Assembly (NCBI GenBank): GCA_965219305.1
Contig: OZ244725.1
Location: 1,736,001 to 1,800,000, forward strand
From: DATHTS01 sp965219305
Lineage (GTDB): Bacteria > Acidobacteriota > Blastocatellia > Pyrinomonadales > Pyrinomonadaceae
DNA length: 64,000 nt
Direction of reading: 5' to 3'
Shown here in pieces: positions 61,079 through 64,000 of the stretch. A program made the position numbers and the translations under genes. Positions within the stretch are counted from its first letter, which is position 1. Each line of letters starts with the position of its first letter. A model generated the notes under the pieces. That model was not told where the DNA came from. It searched no databases and saw only the letters and a program-made list of their open reading frames with translations.

Positions 61079-63664
61079 ATGAAAAAATTATTAATTATTA
61101 CTCTAACCTCAATTTTATTGAGCGCAATCGCTTCGGCACAAACCGTGAGCGAACCGTCGGTTATAAAAACCACGACCGGCGAAATTCCGTCTTCGTGCGA
61201 TTCGGCTGACCGCAATCAGATATTTATCTATAAAAAAGATGTCGGATTATATCAGTGCAAAACGGGAATTTATGAAATTGTAAACGGTTCATCAGTCGTT
61301 TTACTTTCTCAATTTAATAAACTGAACGACGCGGTTGCCGCCGCCGCCGCCGGGCAAAAGAAAATTGTTTTAATTGACAAAAATGCTGTTTTAACAACAG
61401 ATACGGTTATTCCCGGAGACATTATTTTGTCACAAACCAACGGTGCCAAAATCACAAAAACCGGCAATGCCGGCAAAATTACTTTTCAAGGAATCGGTTT
61501 GGAAAATCCGCTTGCCGAAAAATTATTTTCCGGTTTTGCACCGGGCGATATTGTCTGGACAGGAATAGATTATCCGAGAGAAATTTCCGCAGAATTATTC
61601 GATTCAAATTCAGTTACGGAAAAATACAACATTGCCGACCGCGCTCTGCTCGCAAAATCGGCGATTATTCACGTTTTTAAAGGTTCGATCACCGGACAAT
61701 CGGTAGTTTCGGATAAGCACACACTGAAATTCGGCGCAGGAACTTTTCTCAATACGGCGGCGGTTGATTACCAGTTCGTTATGCAGTCCAACACGAAACT
61801 GCTCGGCGAAGGTGCCGGAATTACGAATGTTTCGGAATCTTCTGCGGACGGCATTATACGAATCGTTTACAGCAGCGGAGTAACGGCTTTTCCATTTAAG
61901 GGAAAAAATTACAACATCGAAATTCGCGGAATCCGATTTTATTCCGACGTTGACAAATTGGTTGACACTTCGGCTTCGGCTGTTTCTCTCGGAAATACTA
62001 CTAACGCAATTATCGCCGACAACGAATTTGACGGCACGCACGGCTTCGGCGCGTATGTCGGCGGATTTGCCGACGCTGACAACACGGGAAAACCGAATTA
62101 TGCGGAAAACTGTCGAATCGAGCGCAATGTTTTCAAAAATCTCGGCGCACAAAATGCCGGAGTAATTCAAGGGAAAAATATTTTTATTACCGACAATATT
62201 TTCACCAATATCGGTCAGCAAAGATTAATAGTTCGAGACGGAACGGCGGACGGAAAAACGACTGTAACATCGGCAAAAGGCGGTTTTACGCAAAATATGG
62301 TCGGTGCCGCCGCTACGATTCTCAAACCGAATGTCTTCGGCGCAACTTATAATATTACCGCCGTTACGCCTAAAAGTATTACCTTAAACGCGGCGGTTCC
62401 GGCAGGAACAGATTTAATTATTCAAGTTCGAACGCCTTTCCTGTCGGTAATTGACTTGGAACCGAATCACCCGAACGATATTCTCGAAAATGTAGTAGTT
62501 GCCAGAAATATCATTGACGGGCGCAATGCTGTTCACACGGCAAACGGAATTGTCTCTCAGCGCGGCGGCGCAACAGCTTCGAGAAATATTCAGATCAAAG
62601 ACAATCTGATTATCGGCGGAGATAACCCGAATAATTTTGTTAATGATTCGCCGCGCAACTTTTCAATCGGCATTGTGTTAGAAGGCGCGGATGCGTCGGA
62701 TGTTTCGGGAAACACTATTACGGGAACGTCCCAGTCAGCAATAAGCGTTGCCAATTCGACAAACAGTAATATCTCGAATAATAAAGTGTTACGCGGCGGC
62801 GGCGGCGGAAATCCGGGAATTCAGGTAATCGGATCACGAAATAATGTCTTCAATCAAAACATCATTTCGATTATCGGAACAGGCTCACAATCGGATTATT
62901 ATCAGGAATCCGAATATTCGGGAGTAATAAATGTTGCGGCATCCGACGGTGCAAAATCCGCTGTTAAATTCGTTTCCGGTCAATATTTTATTCCCGGTAA
63001 TATCGGCGGCAGAATTCGTTTCGACGGCGCATCATACGTTATCACTGATTTTATTGACTTAAATAATGTCAGGATCGCGCGGACAGGCGGTGCGCTGTCT
63101 TCGCAAAATTACGTCTCCGAATATAATAAAAATACTTATAAAGGAACGCCGCCGGGAAAAATTTTGCTGTCAGCGAACAGTTTTTCGACAATTGTCAACG
63201 AGATGCCGTTTCAATCATTGGCGAAATCGCTTCCCAATTCCGTAACTACAATCGGCAATACCGCCGGAAATTTGACGACTTTTCACAGTTACACGATAAC
63301 TTCGGAAAATGCTTTATTAACGGACGGTGACGCGCTTGAGTTTTTATATTCGGGGAAATTCAGTAAATCGGCTTCGACTAATAAAAGAATCGTCTTTGAT
63401 ATATCCGGCGGCGTAGATTTCGATTCAGGCAATATCTCATCAAACGGCGATTGGATATTAAAAGCGAGTTACACCAGAAATGCGGACGGCAATGAAAAGA
63501 TTGTCACAGTTGAATTAAACATCACCGGACAGCCGCCGATAATCAAAGTTTTCAATTATGCCGCCCCCGATATTTACGAGCGCACAATAAGTTTAAAAGC
63601 ATCCGGAACTTTAGCTAACGACGTAATTCTTAAATCTGCTCTGGTGCGGCGGCGAAACTGGTAA
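61079..63664 (+). CDS. Secreted right-handed parallel beta-helix protein
   Basis: This 861-residue protein has a signal peptide (LLIITLTSILLSAIASAQ). The central region has repeated short strands with N, S and G turns typical of pectate-lyase/NosD beta-helices: IADNEFDGTHGFGAYVGGFA, CRIERNVFKNLGAQNAGVIQ, IFITDNIFTNIGQQRLIVRD and NSTNSNISNNKVLRGGGG. The last 200 residues look like a separate beta-sandwich (FHSYTITSENALLTDGDALE). It could be a polysaccharide lyase or surface adhesin; no catalytic set is identifiable. It is a single-gene unit at the right edge. Confidence 0.78.
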   Translation: MKKLLIITLTSILLSAIASAQTVSEPSVIKTTTGEIPSSCDSADRNQIFIYKKDVGLYQCKTGIYEIVNGSSVVLLSQFNKLNDAVAAAAAGQKKIVLIDKNAVLTTDTVIPGDIILSQTNGAKITKTGNAGKITFQGIGLENPLAEKLFSGFAPGDIVWTGIDYPREISAELFDSNSVTEKYNIADRALLAKSAIIHVFKGSITGQSVVSDKHTLKFGAGTFLNTAAVDYQFVMQSNTKLLGEGAGITNVSESSADGIIRIVYSSGVTAFPFKGKNYNIEIRGIRFYSDVDKLVDTSASAVSLGNTTNAIIADNEFDGTHGFGAYVGGFADADNTGKPNYAENCRIERNVFKNLGAQNAGVIQGKNIFITDNIFTNIGQQRLIVRDGTADGKTTVTSAKGGFTQNMVGAAATILKPNVFGATYNITAVTPKSITLNAAVPAGTDLIIQVRTPFLSVIDLEPNHPNDILENVVVARNIIDGRNAVHTANGIVSQRGGATASRNIQIKDNLIIGGDNPNNFVNDSPRNFSIGIVLEGADASDVSGNTITGTSQSAISVANSTNSNISNNKVLRGGGGGNPGIQVIGSRNNVFNQNIISIIGTGSQSDYYQESEYSGVINVAASDGAKSAVKFVSGQYFIPGNIGGRIRFDGASYVITDFIDLNNVRIARTGGALSSQNYVSEYNKNTYKGTPPGKILLSANSFSTIVNEMPFQSLAKSLPNSVTTIGNTAGNLTTFHSYTITSENALLTDGDALEFLYSGKFSKSASTNKRIVFDISGGVDFDSGNISSNGDWILKASYTRNADGNEKIVTVELNITGQPPIIKVFNYAAPDIYERTISLKASGTLANDVILKSALVRRRNW

Positions 63665-64000
63665 TTATTATTAAATATCGTTTAAAAAAGTTAAAAAGAT
63701 TAAAAGCAAAAACTCAGTAAACAAACCTTAAATGTTGAAATAAAAGAGTTTCACATACCAAGAGTTTTTTATGTTGAAGATATGTGCAGATTGTTACAAA
63801 CTCATTAAATCTAACAATTTATACTAATGAAAAGTAAGTTTTCAACAGAGATTTCCACAGGATGTGTGGAAAACTATTGAAAAAATTCGTTTGTTTTTCA
63901 CCGAATTATAAACAAAGAACTTATGAATTTTCCGGTGAATTTTATTTTATTACTTCAAATTCGAATCGTAATTCTTTGCCGCGAAAAATAAAACTCAGGT
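63665..64000. other. AT-rich right-edge region with DnaA-box-like motifs
   Basis: This non-coding stretch contains TGTGGAAAA (63865-63873), the complement of TTTTCCACA, which fits the DnaA box TTWTNCACA. It also has the near matches ATTTCCACA (63851-63859) and TTTTCAACA (63839-63847). The boxes are clustered in 35 bases. No terminator is seen after the beta-helix gene. Confidence 0.45.
63942..64000 (-). CDS. Possible 3' end of an unidentified minus-strand gene
   Basis: A minus-strand frame ends with TAA at 63942-63944 and reads ...LSFIFRGKELRFEFEVIK, with codon use like the neighbouring genes. Only about 18 codons are visible, so identity cannot be judged. Confidence 0.3.
   Translation of the reverse strand, partial: LSFIFRGKELRFEFEVIK

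Noticed and set aside
1..64000. Search by eye for tRNA, rRNA, CRISPR arrays, transposases, integrases and phage genes
   Set aside because: No cloverleaf with a CCA end, no regular direct-repeat array and no recognisable recombinase was found; absence is not proven without dedicated tools.

Overview
The window looks like a chromosomal segment of an Acidobacteriota bacterium, most likely class Blastocatellia (Pyrinomonadaceae-like). This placement rests on memory of gene content, not on a search. The supporting signs are a moderate, CpG-rich base composition, a secreted M36 metallopeptidase ending in D-x-D-G-D-G-K repeats, many TonB-C-domain secreted proteins, an ECF sigma/anti-sigma/DUF4252 operon and multiple SpoIIE-type phosphatases. 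No rRNA, tRNA, CRISPR array, insertion sequence or phage gene was seen. The organism appears to be a Gram-negative heterotroph with DNA-uptake genes (comEC, a comEA-like gene).

Layout. 1-7.1 kb: a truncated saccharopine-dehydrogenase-like gene, a secreted TonB-C protein, a methyltransferase, the ECF sigma operon and a Tat-exported GH30 glycosidase. 7.2-11.8 kb: a flavin-type stress protein and a six-gene cluster of VOC/DUF1428/DoxX/DHFR-like proteins divergent from a GlxA-type regulator. 11.9-13.2 kb: nth and cobO. 13.3-21.5 kb: the translation/transcription operon rimP-nusA-infB-rbfA-nrnA on the minus strand, with two unexpected genes between infB and rbfA. 21.6-25.8 kb: the M36 peptidase. 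26-34.6 kb: dinG and three small envelope genes, a CPA1 antiporter-ROK kinase operon, and a zinc-ribbon RDD protein. 34.6-40.6 kb: an rqcH homologue without its HhH domain, an HtrA protease, an aldehyde dehydrogenase, a membrane protein and a decayed SIMPL-domain pseudogene. 40.6-43 kb: infA, an RRM protein and a MarR-pirin pair. 43-52.1 kb: a partner-switching block with three tandem 7TM-PP2C receptors, a STAS protein, an anti-sigma-type kinase and a GAF-PP2C phosphatase. 52.4-57.5 kb: ald, an SDR, an MGDG-synthase-like glycosyltransferase, a Uma2 protein and a radical SAM/SPASM protein. 57.7-60.8 kb: comEC and a comEA-like lipoprotein. 61-64 kb: a large secreted beta-helix protein and, at the edge, DnaA-box-like sequences.

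The strongest candidates for something new are four. First, the two-gene cassette between infB and rbfA consists of a 431-residue protein with membrane helices and a C-terminal HEKVH metallopeptidase-like motif, followed 4 bases later by a 100-residue protein. It reads like a polymorphic toxin with its immunity or inhibitor partner, lodged in a core operon. Second, the leader before rimP can fold into two mutually exclusive hairpins, one of them an intrinsic terminator. Third, the signalling block has three tandem receptors sharing a 113-base exact repeat. Fourth, the MarR-pirin pair carries matching operator palindromes. Two families of intergenic inverted repeats (GCCCRCGAATTAC-type and heptamer-built hairpins) are scattered through the window.
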